DNA of 64,000 nt from Metabacillus rhizolycopersici (GCF_020075705.1 NZ_JAIQUM010000014.1:1-64000), one strand, 5' to 3'; positions 26,564 through 35,477 are shown, counted from the stretch's first letter. Made by a program: numbers and translations. Notes: generated by a model not told the origin, from the sequence alone.

Positions 26564-27032
26564 TTAATTCCCTGTTATAAATAAACCAAATTGCGATAAT
26601 AATGCACTTCCTACATATGTTCCCATAAAGACGAATACAGCAACAATTGCCACTTTCCAAGATGTTTTTCGTAAATCAACTAAACGGTCGGCAACGGAAA
26701 TCCCTGCATACGTAAGGATTGGAGTAGTGATTGAAAGAAAATCAACAGCACTAATGGCTGTAACAAAGAAATCTGAGATTAAGCAGGCAACAAGTGATGT
26801 GATAGCTACCCAAGACAGGGAAATCCTGAAGAACTTTCACTCCTGACCTCTTAGCAAGGTCTGCAATTAGAATTCCAATCATCGAAAACAACCACAAAAC
26901 AAGTAGGCCAATGATTATCATTGAAGTGACTGGTAACGAATCAGGATTTTTCAACAGCTTTATTTCTTGTGTAAATAGGATTGAACCAATACTCAATAAG
27001 ATAACTAAACCAAGTTTTACATATTTATTCAA
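26564..27032 (-). pseudogene. Frameshifted integral membrane protein (DUF3100-like?)
   Basis: Reading from 27032, the frame encodes MNKYVKLGLVILLSIGSILF ... GVKVLQDFPV, then shifts near 26820. A second frame continues smoothly with WVAITSLVACLISDFF, TTPILTYAGISVADRLVDLR and ends LFITGN at 26564. Together they make one ~155-residue polytopic membrane protein interrupted by a +1-type shift. The start is TTG 27032 behind GAGAAGAG. It follows another membrane-protein tail (27044-27187), with which it would be coupled. A DUF3100-type transporter is a guess from memory. Confidence 0.6.
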
Positions 27033-27043
27033 GCTCTTCTCTA

Positions 27044-27187
27044 TTATTTGTCACCTCTTACCATTAATTTATACATGAATCGTTGTAAAGGCACAGCCAA
27101 AAATACCATTGTAAAAGTTCCTAAAAAGCTTGTTAGTAATTGGCTTGCCGATGCATAGGCAATGATCGTGCTCTCCATATCAGGCAT
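27044..27187 (-). pseudogene. Membrane protein C-terminal fragment
   Basis: The frame encodes MPDMESTIIAYASASQLLTS then FLGTFTMVFLAVPLQRFMYK and ends MVRGDK. This is the last helix and tail of a membrane protein, cut at about 27187. The interval 27190-27538 has no intact gene; scattered protein-like frames suggest further decay. Confidence 0.45.
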
Positions 27188-27538
27188 GGAACGCCTCGGT
27201 GAATACATAAATACTTACTTGTGTGAACAGCAAAGGCCGTACAGAATATAACATTTTAACCGAGTATATTGACAGTACTTGGACGCACTTTCAAGTCCAT
27301 CAACAGCAGTACAGAAGGAAATTGCTGAAGTAAAACAAGGTTTTGTTCTAAATCGGAGTCAGCCTTTCTACTTATTCCGGAATCGTACCTTTAACTCCTT
27401 TTCACAAACCTAATAAAATAAAGGATTGCTATTGAAATGATAAAACCTAAACAAACAAATTAGCACCATGGAAAATTCTAAAAGGTTTACGCTTCTGACA
27501 TAAAACGCTGGGGAGGAATTCACACCTTTTTGTGCTTA

Positions 27539-28945
27539 TTATTTGTACCCACCCCACCCTCTTGGGATTACGAGCCATTTCGTAACTACCCAATAAACAA
27601 ATGCTCCTACAAACATCGTGGGAAGTGTTGCAGTAACATATTGATATGGGGCATTAGATTCATACGTTATTGGATCAAGAAGATATAAATATGTGACAAA
27701 ACCAACAACCATCCCTAAAATAGCGGCTGGATTCCAGCCCTTTAAGAATGCATAGGAAGAGGTTAAAGATGAATTGTATAGCTCTTTAATATCCAATCTT
27801 CTATTCCTAAACAAATGATAGTCTACAATCTGAATCCCGATTAGTGGAGCGAATAAAACACCTGATAACGCAAGGAAAGTTCCGAAATTCTCAAAAAACA
27901 CTTCAGGGACAAAAATGACGATCAATGCTACCGGTAAGATCGCCAAAGCAGTCGTTTGATTCCATGACAGCTTTTGTATGAAAGGGATATGCCTTAGCCC
28001 TAAGCTTGAGATATAGACGCCAATAATAGCCGATCCAAAGTTTGCTAACGCGATGAAAAGCAGCGCAATACTTCCAATCACGACTCCTCCAAGCTCAGTC
28101 ATCCAGCTTGTTGGATCTGGATCTCCAATGACTAAAATAGAGATTAGTCCAATGATGCTCATTATTGCAACAGGTAAGCCAAGTCCGAGCATTGTTGGAA
28201 TAGTAGCCTGGCTTGTTTTCGGAACGACACGAACGATTCCGCCAATATAAGGCCACCATGCCATTAGACTGACTAAACCGATTTCAACCCCAGTTACATA
28301 ATCCCAAAGTTTGTCCCCAGAGGATGCTAATGGCTTAGCTTCAGCAATGCCATTAATCCCAAAGTTATTTATGATCATATAAAACATCCAGGCACCTATT
28401 AACATAATGATGATTGCAATGATTTTAGAAATGGCCCGGACAGATAATGCACCTTTCCGTAAAGAAAACCAAACAAAAATTAGGGCGATAAGAGTAAGGA
28501 CAGACATGGCTACATTTTGTTCACCGGTACTTATGAAGCCAGCTTCTAGTAACATCCTGCTGGCTGCTTTTCCGAAAAAGATAAGTAAAATCGAATTCCA
28601 TCCTATAACAGAAACATATTGAAGAATTAATGCAATGATCCAACCTCTATTTCCAAAAAAAGTTTTAGAAGTTATCACACTTTCAAGTCCATATTTCGTT
28701 GTTACTGGAACAAGCGCGAGGGCAACTAAAAAGATCCCGATCATTGAGCCTGCAATTAATGCAGCACTCCCCATTTTTGCATTTAAAAAATAACCCGCAA
28801 AACCACCCATGAGAAAACACCAAGTCGCAACAGAATTGCTGATTGAAACTAGCAATAAATCATTCGAACTCCAATTTCTATCCTTTTTAAGAACAGGAAA
28901 TATACTCTCCGTATCCGGATTATTATTCTGCAGATTTTTCCCCAT
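27539..28945 (-). CDS. NCS1 family nucleobase/allantoin-type permease
   Basis: The 468-residue protein has about twelve transmembrane helices. NCS1 features include DLLLVSISNSVATWCFLMGG near residue 30, FFGNRGWIIALILQYVSVIGWN, and the later EIGLVSLMAWWPYIGGIVR and IQIVDYHLFRNRRLD segments. Members carry purines, pyrimidines, allantoin, hydantoins or thiamine precursors with sodium or protons. The ATG (28945) overlaps by one base the stop of a micro-gene, so the two are translationally coupled. No catabolic enzyme is adjacent, so the substrate is open. Confidence 0.88.
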   Translation of the reverse strand: MGKNLQNNNPDTESIFPVLKKDRNWSSNDLLLVSISNSVATWCFLMGGFAGYFLNAKMGSAALIAGSMIGIFLVALALVPVTTKYGLESVITSKTFFGNRGWIIALILQYVSVIGWNSILLIFFGKAASRMLLEAGFISTGEQNVAMSVLTLIALIFVWFSLRKGALSVRAISKIIAIIIMLIGAWMFYMIINNFGINGIAEAKPLASSGDKLWDYVTGVEIGLVSLMAWWPYIGGIVRVVPKTSQATIPTMLGLGLPVAIMSIIGLISILVIGDPDPTSWMTELGGVVIGSIALLFIALANFGSAIIGVYISSLGLRHIPFIQKLSWNQTTALAILPVALIVIFVPEVFFENFGTFLALSGVLFAPLIGIQIVDYHLFRNRRLDIKELYNSSLTSSYAFLKGWNPAAILGMVVGFVTYLYLLDPITYESNAPYQYVTATLPTMFVGAFVYWVVTKWLVIPRGWGGYK

Positions 28946-29097
28946 TAAAACCATCCCCATATAAGCAGGCTGATGGGAAAGACAATCCCCAGCGATATAT
29001 ACCAAAAATAATCTCTACCTGTGAGGTCTCCCCCTTGGTTCTCTGGTAACATGATTTTTGCTATTCTTTCATCAACTTCTTGGGTCTCATTGTTCAA
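28945..29097 (-). CDS. 50-residue membrane protein coupled to the NCS1 permease
   Basis: A TTG start at 29097 stands seven bases after AGGAGGT (29109-29103). The product begins MNNETQEVDERIAKIMLPEN, has a short soluble part and one transmembrane helix (FWYISLGIVFPISLLIWGWF) at the C-terminus. Its TAA overlaps the permease ATG (TAATG). It may be an accessory subunit or stabiliser of the permease; this is inference. No family was recognised. Confidence 0.7.
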   Translation of the reverse strand: MNNETQEVDERIAKIMLPENQGGDLTGRDYFWYISLGIVFPISLLIWGWF

Positions 29098-29356
29098 AGT
29101 TAAACCTCCTAATAATATTTCCTAAGAAAGATAGATTCTTCCCTTCCCATTTTTTCCGGCATTCTGCTAACTCATCTTGTATGAATAGGTGAAAATGATG
29201 GTTTCCATTTTCATTAATCGAATACCAGCCCATGTTAAAGACTCTGGAATAATAACGTTTTATACAAATCCCCAAGTCTCCATGCTGTACTTTATGATGA
29301 TTTATCAAGTTATGTATAGGCAAAAAACAAACAAAAAATAAGCCAAAGTACTCCAA
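29087..29356 (-). CDS. Doubtful 89-residue ORF or gene remnant
   Basis: The frame contains protein-like sequence (FNMGWYSINENGNHHFHLFI, QDELAECRKKWEGKNLSF), and its stop overlaps the start region of the coupled micro-gene by about ten bases. No ribosome binding site is convincing and the N-terminus looks random. It may be the tail of a decayed upstream gene of the permease operon. Confidence 0.3.
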   Translation of the reverse strand: MEYFGLFFVCFLPIHNLINHHKVQHGDLGICIKRYYSRVFNMGWYSINENGNHHFHLFIQDELAECRKKWEGKNLSFLGNIIRRFNFEQ

Positions 29357-29450
29357 GGCTTGACTAGAACCTAAATGAGTGGAGACTTTGTCTTATATTT
29401 AACACTACTATTCTTTTTGAAATTTCCCCCAAAACAAATTAACAAATCTA

Positions 29451-29520
29451 CCATCAGTGGGGTTTCTTTATCTCCACTTCAAAATCACTTCGAAATCGTG
29501 AAGTGGGGGGCTTACTACGC
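29451..29520. repeat. Diverged copy of GC-rich palindromic repeat
   Basis: CCATCAGTGGGGTTTCTTTA and a following GTGGGGGGCTTACTACGCGG resemble the palindromes at 10782-10911. It lies between the permease locus and sspH. Confidence 0.4.
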
Positions 29521-29665
29521 GGTAATTTGCGATAAATGTACACGCCTTTTAAATTACTTGATTAAGTTAAAGATTAAGTTTTTTAGAATTCCAATAACAA
29601 TAAGTATATCTTGGTAATTTGGAACCAATATTATTATTGTTGTAAAAATAGAGGAGGTGGACACT

Positions 29666-29845
29666 ATAAACTCACAACGAGCACAAGAAATTTCTTCTTC
29701 GCCAAATATGGTTAATGTAAGTTACAATGGGCAAAGTATTTACATTGAGCACGTGGATCAACAGAATGGAACAGCTACAATCCATACCCTTGATGAGCCT
29801 AATAATAAACAGAGTGTTTCAGTTTCCAGTTTACATGAACAGTAA
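29666..29845 (+). CDS. sspH: SspH-type small acid-soluble spore protein, ATA start
   Basis: The product aligns with SspH proteins: (M)NSQRAQEISSSPNMVNVSY, NGQSIYIEHVDQQNGTATIH, TLDEPNNK and VSVSSLHEQ. SspH is a minor spore-core protein expressed in the forespore. Family members begin MN-x-QRAKEI, which places the start at ATA 29666. That codon is six bases after GAGGAGGTG, the ideal spacing. The only standard start, GTG 29657, lies inside the ribosome binding site and would add three residues. So the gene either uses ATA or suffered ATG to ATA. 59-62 residues is normal length. Confidence 0.8.
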   Translation: MNSQRAQEISSSPNMVNVSYNGQSIYIEHVDQQNGTATIHTLDEPNNKQSVSVSSLHEQ

Positions 29846-29904
29846 TTTGGCATGTATTTACTTGATGTAATAACAGCTATTAGAAAACATCATCTTCGGG
29901 TAGT

Positions 29905-29950
29905 GGCTTATGACCTCGAGGGGCTAGGACGCTTGCGCTGGACACGAAAA
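29905..29950. repeat. Fragment of a common bacillus dispersed repeat
   Basis: CTCGAGGGGCTAGGACGCTT followed by GCGCTGGA matches the pattern also seen at 36780-36830 (GAGGGGCTAGGCGCTGGA). Confidence 0.4.
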
Positions 29951-30007
29951 CTAAGTCAAAAAATTTATACTTTCTTATCATTAAAAAAAGAGACAGGAAT
30001 ACGTTTC

Positions 30008-30145
30008 GAGGGCACTGAAAAAGTCCATATAATAAGAAAAAGAAGCTAATCACCTACTGTATATAGATGATTAGCTTCTTTCTGTTTTCAATATGTTGAT
30101 AAAATACACATTACTTTCTCAAAGTAATCATTTTTTCAGTGGCCT
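30008..30145. mobile_element. Complete 138-bp MITE with 10-bp target duplication
   Basis: Left end GAGGGCACTGAAAAAGTCC; right end (rc) AGGCCACTGAAAAAATGATT, giving ~15-bp imperfect terminal inverted repeats. Direct repeats AATACGTTTC flank it exactly (29998-30007 and 30146-30155). Inside is a palindrome, AAGAAGCTAATCA ... TGATTAGCTTCTT. It has no ORF. The flanks rejoin into AGAGACAGG-AATACGTTTC-CTGTCTCT, a terminator hairpin identical to the intact copy at 30323-30355. Copy 1 is at 1-127 in the opposite orientation. Confidence 0.88.
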
Positions 30146-30322
30146 AATACGTTTCCTGTCTCTTTCCAGGCTGTCGGGAAAGTCCCGCAGCCGTTTTTGT
30201 GTCTGTTTAAAATCTATATATTGTTTTATCAACTACAAAAAACACAATATATAGTTGAGAAATAACATAAATAGAAGAATTTCAAACCATCAATTTAGAA
30301 ATACGGGGTTTCTCTACACTCT

Positions 30323-30358
30323 GAAAAGAGACAGGAATACGTTTCCTGTCTCTTTCTC
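30323..30358 (-). terminator. Terminator of cysI
   Basis: GAAAAGAGACAGGAA pairs with TTCCTGTCTCTTTC around TACG-like loop bases. On the minus strand it lies about 20 bases after the cysI stop. A second copy, at 29985-30165, is split by the MITE. 30166-30322 also has a GGCTGTCGGGA/TCCCGCAGCC hairpin (30169-30195). Confidence 0.8.
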
Positions 30359-30378
30359 TGTTTCTGATACAACTTCAA

Positions 30379-32097
30379 TCAATCATGAAAGTTCGTTCCA
30401 TCTGTCGTTGCATTGATCACGCCAGCACGGATGACAAAGTCACCAAAGTGCTCGCCTTCTTCTTTTTCTTTTGCGTAGCGGGGAAGAAGTATATTTAGTT
30501 CCTTCAATATCTCTTCTTCACCGATGTTTTCACGATACATTTTGCTTAAACGGCTACCATCAAATGCTGCACCAAGGTACATGTTGTATTTGCCTGGTGC
30601 TTTCCCGATAAAGCCGATTTCACCGAGTGCGTGGCGTGCACAGCCATTTGGACAGCCTGTCATACGGATCGTAATTTCCTCATTACGTAAACCATTTTCA
30701 TCGACTATCGCATCGATTTTATCAATTAATGTCGGCAAATAGCGTTCCGCTTCCGCCATTGCTAAACCACAGGTTGGCAACGCGACACAGGCAATCGAAC
30801 TGCGACGAAGAGCACTATAATGACTTCCGTCGGTTAAACCGTATTGTTCGATTAACTCGCTAATTTGTTCCTTTTTCTCGCTTGTTACATTAGCTATGAT
30901 CAAGTTTTGATTTGCCGTCAAACGGAAATCACCGGTATGAATTTTTGCAATCTCACGCAAGCCGGTCATAAGCTTGTAATCAGCATAATCCGTGACCCGG
31001 CCACCTTCAATAAACAGTGTAAAATTCCAATTTCCTTTTACACCTTCTACCCAGCCGTAGCGATCACCGTTATGATCGAAATGAAATGGTTTTGCTTCAT
31101 CTAGGCTCCAGCCAAGACGGTTTTCTAGTTCAGTTTTAACCGTTTCAAGTCCAAGGCGATCAACTGTGTATTTAAAGCGTGCATTTTTACGGGAAGAACG
31201 ATTTCCATAGTCGCGCTGAATCGTGATGATTTTTTCCGCGACATCATAAATTTGCTCTGGTTTACAGAAACCAATTACTTTAGCAAGCTGAGGATAAGTC
31301 GTTTTATCACCATGCGCCATTCCCATACCGCCGCCGATTGCTACGTTAAAACCAATCAGTTTTTCATCCTCAACGATCGCAATCAATCCAAGATCCTGTG
31401 AAAAAACATCAATATCATTTGATGGTGGCACAGCAATTCCAATCTTAAACTTACGTGGCAAATAAAGCGGACCATACATTGGTTCTACTTCTTCCACTTC
31501 TGGTGTTCCGGCTACCTTTTCTTCATCAAGCCAAATTTCATGATAGGCTCTTGTACGTGGTAATAAATCATTACTCAATTTTTTCGCCCATTCATATACT
31601 TCTAAATGAATGTTAGATTGATAAGGATTCGGGTTACACATAACATTACGGTTCACATCACCGCACGCTGCAATTGTATCCATAAGGGAAGCATGAATTC
31701 CCTGAATCGTTTTTTTCATATTCCATTTTAAAATACCATGCATTTGAAATGTCATACGTGTCGTTATTTTTAATGTGTCATTTCCGTATTTTTGAGAAAG
31801 ATCATCCATCACAAGCCATTGATCAGGTGTTGCTACACCGCCAGGCAAGCGAACACGTAACATGAACTGATACGCAGGTTCAAGCTTTTGTTTTTGGCGT
31901 TCAATCCGGAGATCTCGGTCATCCTGTAAGTAACTACCGTGATGCTTCATTAGTCGGTTATCATCATCTGAAATTCCGGAACTAAGCGGTTCAAGCATCG
32001 ATTCCTTCAGAGTACCACGCAAATAATTACTTTCTCTTTTAATGCGCTCGACATCACTTGGCGGACCATCCGGAGCTTTTAATAATGGGTTTACCAT
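30379..32097 (-). CDS. cysI: Sulfite reductase (NADPH) hemoprotein beta subunit
   Basis: This enzyme reduces sulfite to sulfide with six electrons from CysJ. The 572-residue protein holds the 4Fe-4S/siroheme ligands in [19 protein letters not shown] (around residue 440) and [20 protein letters not shown] (around 480), and duplicated siroheme-binding lobes ([34 protein letters not shown]). It is the second gene of a cysJ-cysI operon, 26 bases after cysJ, with a terminator downstream. Confidence 0.95.
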   Translation of the reverse strand: MVNPLLKAPDGPPSDVERIKRESNYLRGTLKESMLEPLSSGISDDDNRLMKHHGSYLQDDRDLRIERQKQKLEPAYQFMLRVRLPGGVATPDQWLVMDDLSQKYGNDTLKITTRMTFQMHGILKWNMKKTIQGIHASLMDTIAACGDVNRNVMCNPNPYQSNIHLEVYEWAKKLSNDLLPRTRAYHEIWLDEEKVAGTPEVEEVEPMYGPLYLPRKFKIGIAVPPSNDIDVFSQDLGLIAIVEDEKLIGFNVAIGGGMGMAHGDKTTYPQLAKVIGFCKPEQIYDVAEKIITIQRDYGNRSSRKNARFKYTVDRLGLETVKTELENRLGWSLDEAKPFHFDHNGDRYGWVEGVKGNWNFTLFIEGGRVTDYADYKLMTGLREIAKIHTGDFRLTANQNLIIANVTSEKKEQISELIEQYGLTDGSHYSALRRSSIACVALPTCGLAMAEAERYLPTLIDKIDAIVDENGLRNEEITIRMTGCPNGCARHALGEIGFIGKAPGKYNMYLGAAFDGSRLSKMYRENIGEEEILKELNILLPRYAKEKEEGEHFGDFVIRAGVINATTDGTNFHD

Positions 32098-32123
32098 GTT
32101 GTATTTCTCCTTTCAAACTTAAA

Positions 32124-33944
32124 TCAATAGACGTCTCGTTGATAACGTTTTTGTTTTTTCATGTCAGCAAGATATTCTTCAGCTTTTTCACTGCTCATGC
32201 CGCCTTCATTTTCGATAATCTGAAGTAACGTAGTTTGAACATCCTTTGCCATTGAATTTTTATCTCCACAAACATAAACAGCTGCACCTTCTTGTAGCCA
32301 TGAGAATAATTCTTTACTGTGCTCAAGCATACGGTGCTGCACATACACTTTCTCCTCAGTGTCTCGTGAAAATGCGACATCCATTTTCGTAAGTGCACCA
32401 TCTTTAATAAATTTTTGCCACTCTGTTTGATAGAGGAAATCTGTCATAAAATGCTGGTCTCCGAAAAACAACCATGATTTTCCTTCCGCACCGCTTTCTT
32501 CGCGTTCTTGTAAAAAGGAGCGGAATGGTGCAATTCCTGTTCCTGGTCCAACCATGATGATTGGCGTATCTGTATTTTCTGGTAGTTTAAAGTTTTTGTT
32601 TTGTTGAATGAAAACTGGCAGTGTATCCCCTGGCTGAAGACGTTCAGCGCATAAAATCGAACAAACGCCCTTTCGTTCGCGTCCGTGTGCTTCATAGCGG
32701 ACAGCACCGATTGTCAAATGGACTTCTTCTGGATTCGCATTTAAGCTACTCGCAATGGAATAGAGACGCGGCGGCATTTTCCGAAGTGCGGAAACAAAGT
32801 CTTGCGCCGACTCACCCCAAACACCATAATCACGAATCAAGTCAAGTACATCACGCCCTTGTAGGTACACTTTTAACTTAGCTTCATTCCCTGTCGAAAC
32901 AAGCTCCTTTAAATCCTCATTCGTTGAAAGCTGTGCTACCTGTTTAAGAAGTGCTTTTGTTAAACCAGTAATTTCGAAATGAGAGGTTAGTGCATCTTTA
33001 AGTGAATGCATGTCACCTTGTTTATTAACTGCCACCATTTCATCTGGATTCCATTTTAATTCACTCAACAACATGTCTACCTCTAGTGGATCGTTTTCTG
33101 GATAGATCCCAAGGCAATCCCCTGCTTCAAATGTTAATCCGGAACCTTCAAGCGATAATTCAAGGTGACGCGTTTCCTTATTCGAACCTCTACCGTTCAA
33201 ATTTATATTTTCAAGTACTTCTGCTCTAAAAGGATTCGTTCTAGAATATGCAGATGCAGCTGCTTTAGGTGCGACTGTAGTAACCTGTGTACCACTTTCG
33301 CCTTGCCCTTCACTTAAGCCATTCGTGACTCCTTCAAGCCATTCAGCTGCCGGCTCTTCGAAATCAAGGTCACAATCGACTCGTTTATAAAGACTTTTTC
33401 CACCAAGCTCAACTAAGCGTTTTTCAAAATCCTTACCTGTTTGACAGAAAAATTCGTATGAGCTATCACCAAGTGACAAGACAGAAAAGCGGAGATCGTC
33501 AAGCTTTGGTGCCCGTTTGCCCGTAAGATACTCATAAAATGTCAGCGCGTTATCAGGCGGATCACCTTCCCCATGTGTGCTGACAACGATAAGTAGGTTT
33601 TTGACCTTCTTTAAGTTATTAGGTTTAAAATCACTCATAGAAGAAACGGTTACTTGATAACCGCGATCACTAAGTGTTTTACCAGCATTCTCGGCAAGCG
33701 ATTGTGCGTTGCCAGTTTGTGAGCCAAAAAGGATGGTCACTTCTTTTGAAATTGTTTGCCCAGCACTCACGTTAGGAAGTTTCCCACCCTGCGAATCGAG
33801 TGAACCCGTATCCAATAAAGATTGCTGAGCGGCAAGATAACCACTTAACCAAACTTTTTGTGATGGAGTTAGGGTTGATAGACTTTGATTAAGGAGCTCT
33901 ACCTGCTCTTGATTAAAAGGACTGTTCATTACCTGAAGTTGCAA
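32124..33944 (-). CDS. cysJ: Sulfite reductase (NADPH) flavoprotein alpha subunit
   Basis: The protein carries electrons from NADPH through FAD and FMN to CysI. It has an N-terminal flavodoxin domain (TILFGSQTGNAQSLAENA-like, THGEGDPPDN), an FAD-binding domain (RLYSIASSL, KGVCS) and an NADPH domain (GPGTGIAPFRSFLQER, YVCGD, terminal YQRDVY). The start is TTG 33944, seven bases after GAGGTGG, giving 606 residues beginning MQLQVMNSPFNQEQ as in B. subtilis CysJ. An upstream in-frame GTG overlaps the ribosome binding site. It is the first gene of the operon. Confidence 0.95.
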   Translation of the reverse strand: MQLQVMNSPFNQEQVELLNQSLSTLTPSQKVWLSGYLAAQQSLLDTGSLDSQGGKLPNVSAGQTISKEVTILFGSQTGNAQSLAENAGKTLSDRGYQVTVSSMSDFKPNNLKKVKNLLIVVSTHGEGDPPDNALTFYEYLTGKRAPKLDDLRFSVLSLGDSSYEFFCQTGKDFEKRLVELGGKSLYKRVDCDLDFEEPAAEWLEGVTNGLSEGQGESGTQVTTVAPKAAASAYSRTNPFRAEVLENINLNGRGSNKETRHLELSLEGSGLTFEAGDCLGIYPENDPLEVDMLLSELKWNPDEMVAVNKQGDMHSLKDALTSHFEITGLTKALLKQVAQLSTNEDLKELVSTGNEAKLKVYLQGRDVLDLIRDYGVWGESAQDFVSALRKMPPRLYSIASSLNANPEEVHLTIGAVRYEAHGRERKGVCSILCAERLQPGDTLPVFIQQNKNFKLPENTDTPIIMVGPGTGIAPFRSFLQEREESGAEGKSWLFFGDQHFMTDFLYQTEWQKFIKDGALTKMDVAFSRDTEEKVYVQHRMLEHSKELFSWLQEGAAVYVCGDKNSMAKDVQTTLLQIIENEGGMSSEKAEEYLADMKKQKRYQRDVY

Positions 33945-34054
33945 CGATTTCCACCTCACAAAGAATATAAACTATACATACATCAATTGTTAATAATATC
34001 CGTTTTCCGCAAAACTTGCCATATAATTCAGAAAAATAATGAATACTATTATTA

Positions 34055-34085
34055 TAAATATACTATTCCTATAAGTCCAATAGGT
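34055..34085. promoter_or_regulatory. Imperfect palindrome upstream of cysJ
   Basis: CCTATAAGTCCAATAGG has CTAT/ATAG arms and lies about 120 bases upstream of cysJ in an AT-rich promoter region. It could be a binding site for a sulfur regulator such as CysL or CymR; no consensus match is claimed. Confidence 0.3.
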
Positions 34086-34206
34086 TTTATTAATACTAAC
34101 GATTAACAAAACTAATGATAGATTCAATTTAGCAAAGGATTTCTAATTGTGTAGAAATAATAAAGTTGTTTAATTTCGGAAAGAGAATCGTTAAACATAG
34201 CCCCCA

Positions 34207-34281
34207 TTAAAATATAAGGTTGTATAGAATGTAACCGAAGAATAATACTAAAATTAATATTCCTGTACCTTTCCAACCCAT
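34207..34281 (-). CDS. 24-residue hydrophobic micro-protein
   Basis: MGWKGTGILILVLFFGYILY followed by NLIF forms a single transmembrane helix. AGGTGGGT immediately precedes the ATG, with short spacing. It lies 42 bases downstream of another micro-gene on the same strand, suggesting a tiny operon. Function unknown. Confidence 0.45.
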   Translation of the reverse strand: MGWKGTGILILVLFFGYILYNLIF

Positions 34282-34323
34282 ACCCACCTGATAAATCAGT
34301 TAAATTCTCATTACTTTCTCTAT

Positions 34324-34416
34324 TTAATCCCTCGTGTAGAGAACAGTGGGATTATTTTTAAATTCACTTTGTCTTAATCGTTCTCTTTTTTCTTCAGGTG
34401 TTTCTTTTCGATTCAT
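34324..34416 (-). CDS. 30-residue basic/acidic micro-protein
   Basis: MNRKETPEEKRERLRQSEFK then NNPTVLYTRD. GAGAGGTG stands eight bases before the ATG, a strong signal. The sequence is hydrophilic and helical. No family was recognised, but codon use looks normal and the signal is better than expected by chance. 34417-34862 otherwise contains only a terminator. Confidence 0.55.
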   Translation of the reverse strand: MNRKETPEEKRERLRQSEFKNNPTVLYTRD

Positions 34417-34499
34417 ATTAACACACCTCTCATTCAAACTGCCCATTTTTACACTTAACCAATATCGAAATATTCTTTCTTTTATTATACAGAGAAATC

Positions 34500-34540
34500 A
34501 AAAAAGATGGTTTGAAAATCTAGTTTCACACCATCTTTTT
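34500..34540. terminator. Bidirectional terminator-like hairpin
   Basis: AAAAAAGATGG-TTTGAAA returns as TTTCACACCATCTTTTT. It lies upstream of the micro-genes and the TetR gene, so the transcript it ends is unclear. Confidence 0.65.
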
Positions 34541-34862
34541 AAACATCTTTATTTGTTTTTAAACGACTTTATTGTCACTCAACAATAAAATATATAAATT
34601 GTGTCTTCCCAACGAAACGCTAAGAACATACGGTACGATATTGTAGCTTCATGATTAATTAATGAACATATGGCCGTATTCTAAATTAGGCTTTTTTTAT
34701 TACTCTAAAATCGCTCTCTTTAGTGGAATAACATGACAGGAGTTTTACAATATCCACATAAGTAAAAAAGAAAATTATCAATAAAATAATTCAAAACTTT
34801 GCTAGATTAAAAGCTAGATATACTTACCACTTGCTTATGTTTTTTTTATTTGCTAAACTAAC

Positions 34863-34878
34863 TAACGAACGTTCGTTA
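34863..34878. promoter_or_regulatory. TetR-family operator
   Basis: TAACGAACGTTCGTTA is a perfect 16-bp palindrome placed between the presumed -10 region and the ribosome binding site of the regulator gene, ideal for autorepression. The AACGAACGTTCGTT form is common for TetR proteins of this class. Confidence 0.85.
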
Positions 34879-34895
34879 AATAAGAGGTGATTTTA

Positions 34896-35477
34896 TTGAA
34901 AAACAATGCAATTAAGGATGCAGCTCTAAAATATTTCACAATTCATGGTTATGAAGGAGCATCCCTTTCTCTAATAGCTGAAGAAGTCGGCATGAAAAAA
35001 CAATCCATTTACGCCCATTTTAAAGGAAAAGATGATCTTTTCCTGCAAGTTTTACGTGATGCGAAAGAGACGGAGCTATCTTCAAAACTCCAATATTTCA
35101 GTAAAGTTGATTCGAAAAATCCTGAAAAAGATTTATACGGATTTCTACAATTGGTGATTGATCTTTTCCAAAAAAATGAGCAGTTAAAGTTTTGGCTGCG
35201 TATGTCTTTTTTTCCGCCAGTCCATCTTGAAAAAGAAATTGAACGGGAAGTCATTGATATCGAGGAAAAGATACAAACGATACTGGAAAGAAAATTTCAG
35301 GATTGGATCAATGCCAAATTAATCGTTGGAGATGCAGCAATGACTCCGACCTTTGCTTTCTTAGGAATAGTCGATTCCATTATGCTGGAGCTTGTATACG
35401 GCAATGATGAGAAACGGCTGGAGGCTAAACTAGCAGCCTATTGGACAGTATTTTGGAGAGGTATTTCAAATCAATGA
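34896..35477 (+). CDS. TetR family transcriptional regulator
   Basis: The 193-residue protein has an N-terminal helix-turn-helix (AIKDAALKYFTIHGYEGASL, EEVGMKKQSIYAHFKGKDDLF), the standard TetR signature, and a helical ligand-binding domain. The start is TTG 34896, six bases after GAGGTG; an in-frame GTG at 34887 is part of that site. The palindrome at 34863-34878 is its probable operator. The next gene, an MFS efflux protein 26 bases downstream, is the likely target, induced when a drug-like ligand releases the repressor. Confidence 0.9.
   Translation: MKNNAIKDAALKYFTIHGYEGASLSLIAEEVGMKKQSIYAHFKGKDDLFLQVLRDAKETELSSKLQYFSKVDSKNPEKDLYGFLQLVIDLFQKNEQLKFWLRMSFFPPVHLEKEIEREVIDIEEKIQTILERKFQDWINAKLIVGDAAMTPTFAFLGIVDSIMLELVYGNDEKRLEAKLAAYWTVFWRGISNQ

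Noticed and set aside
29100..29370. Purine or other riboswitch upstream of the NCS1 permease
   Set aside because: No conserved aptamer core could be recognised in this interval.
29852..30049. Plus-strand 65-codon frame after sspH
   Set aside because: It is made of a dispersed repeat, half a terminator and the MITE end.
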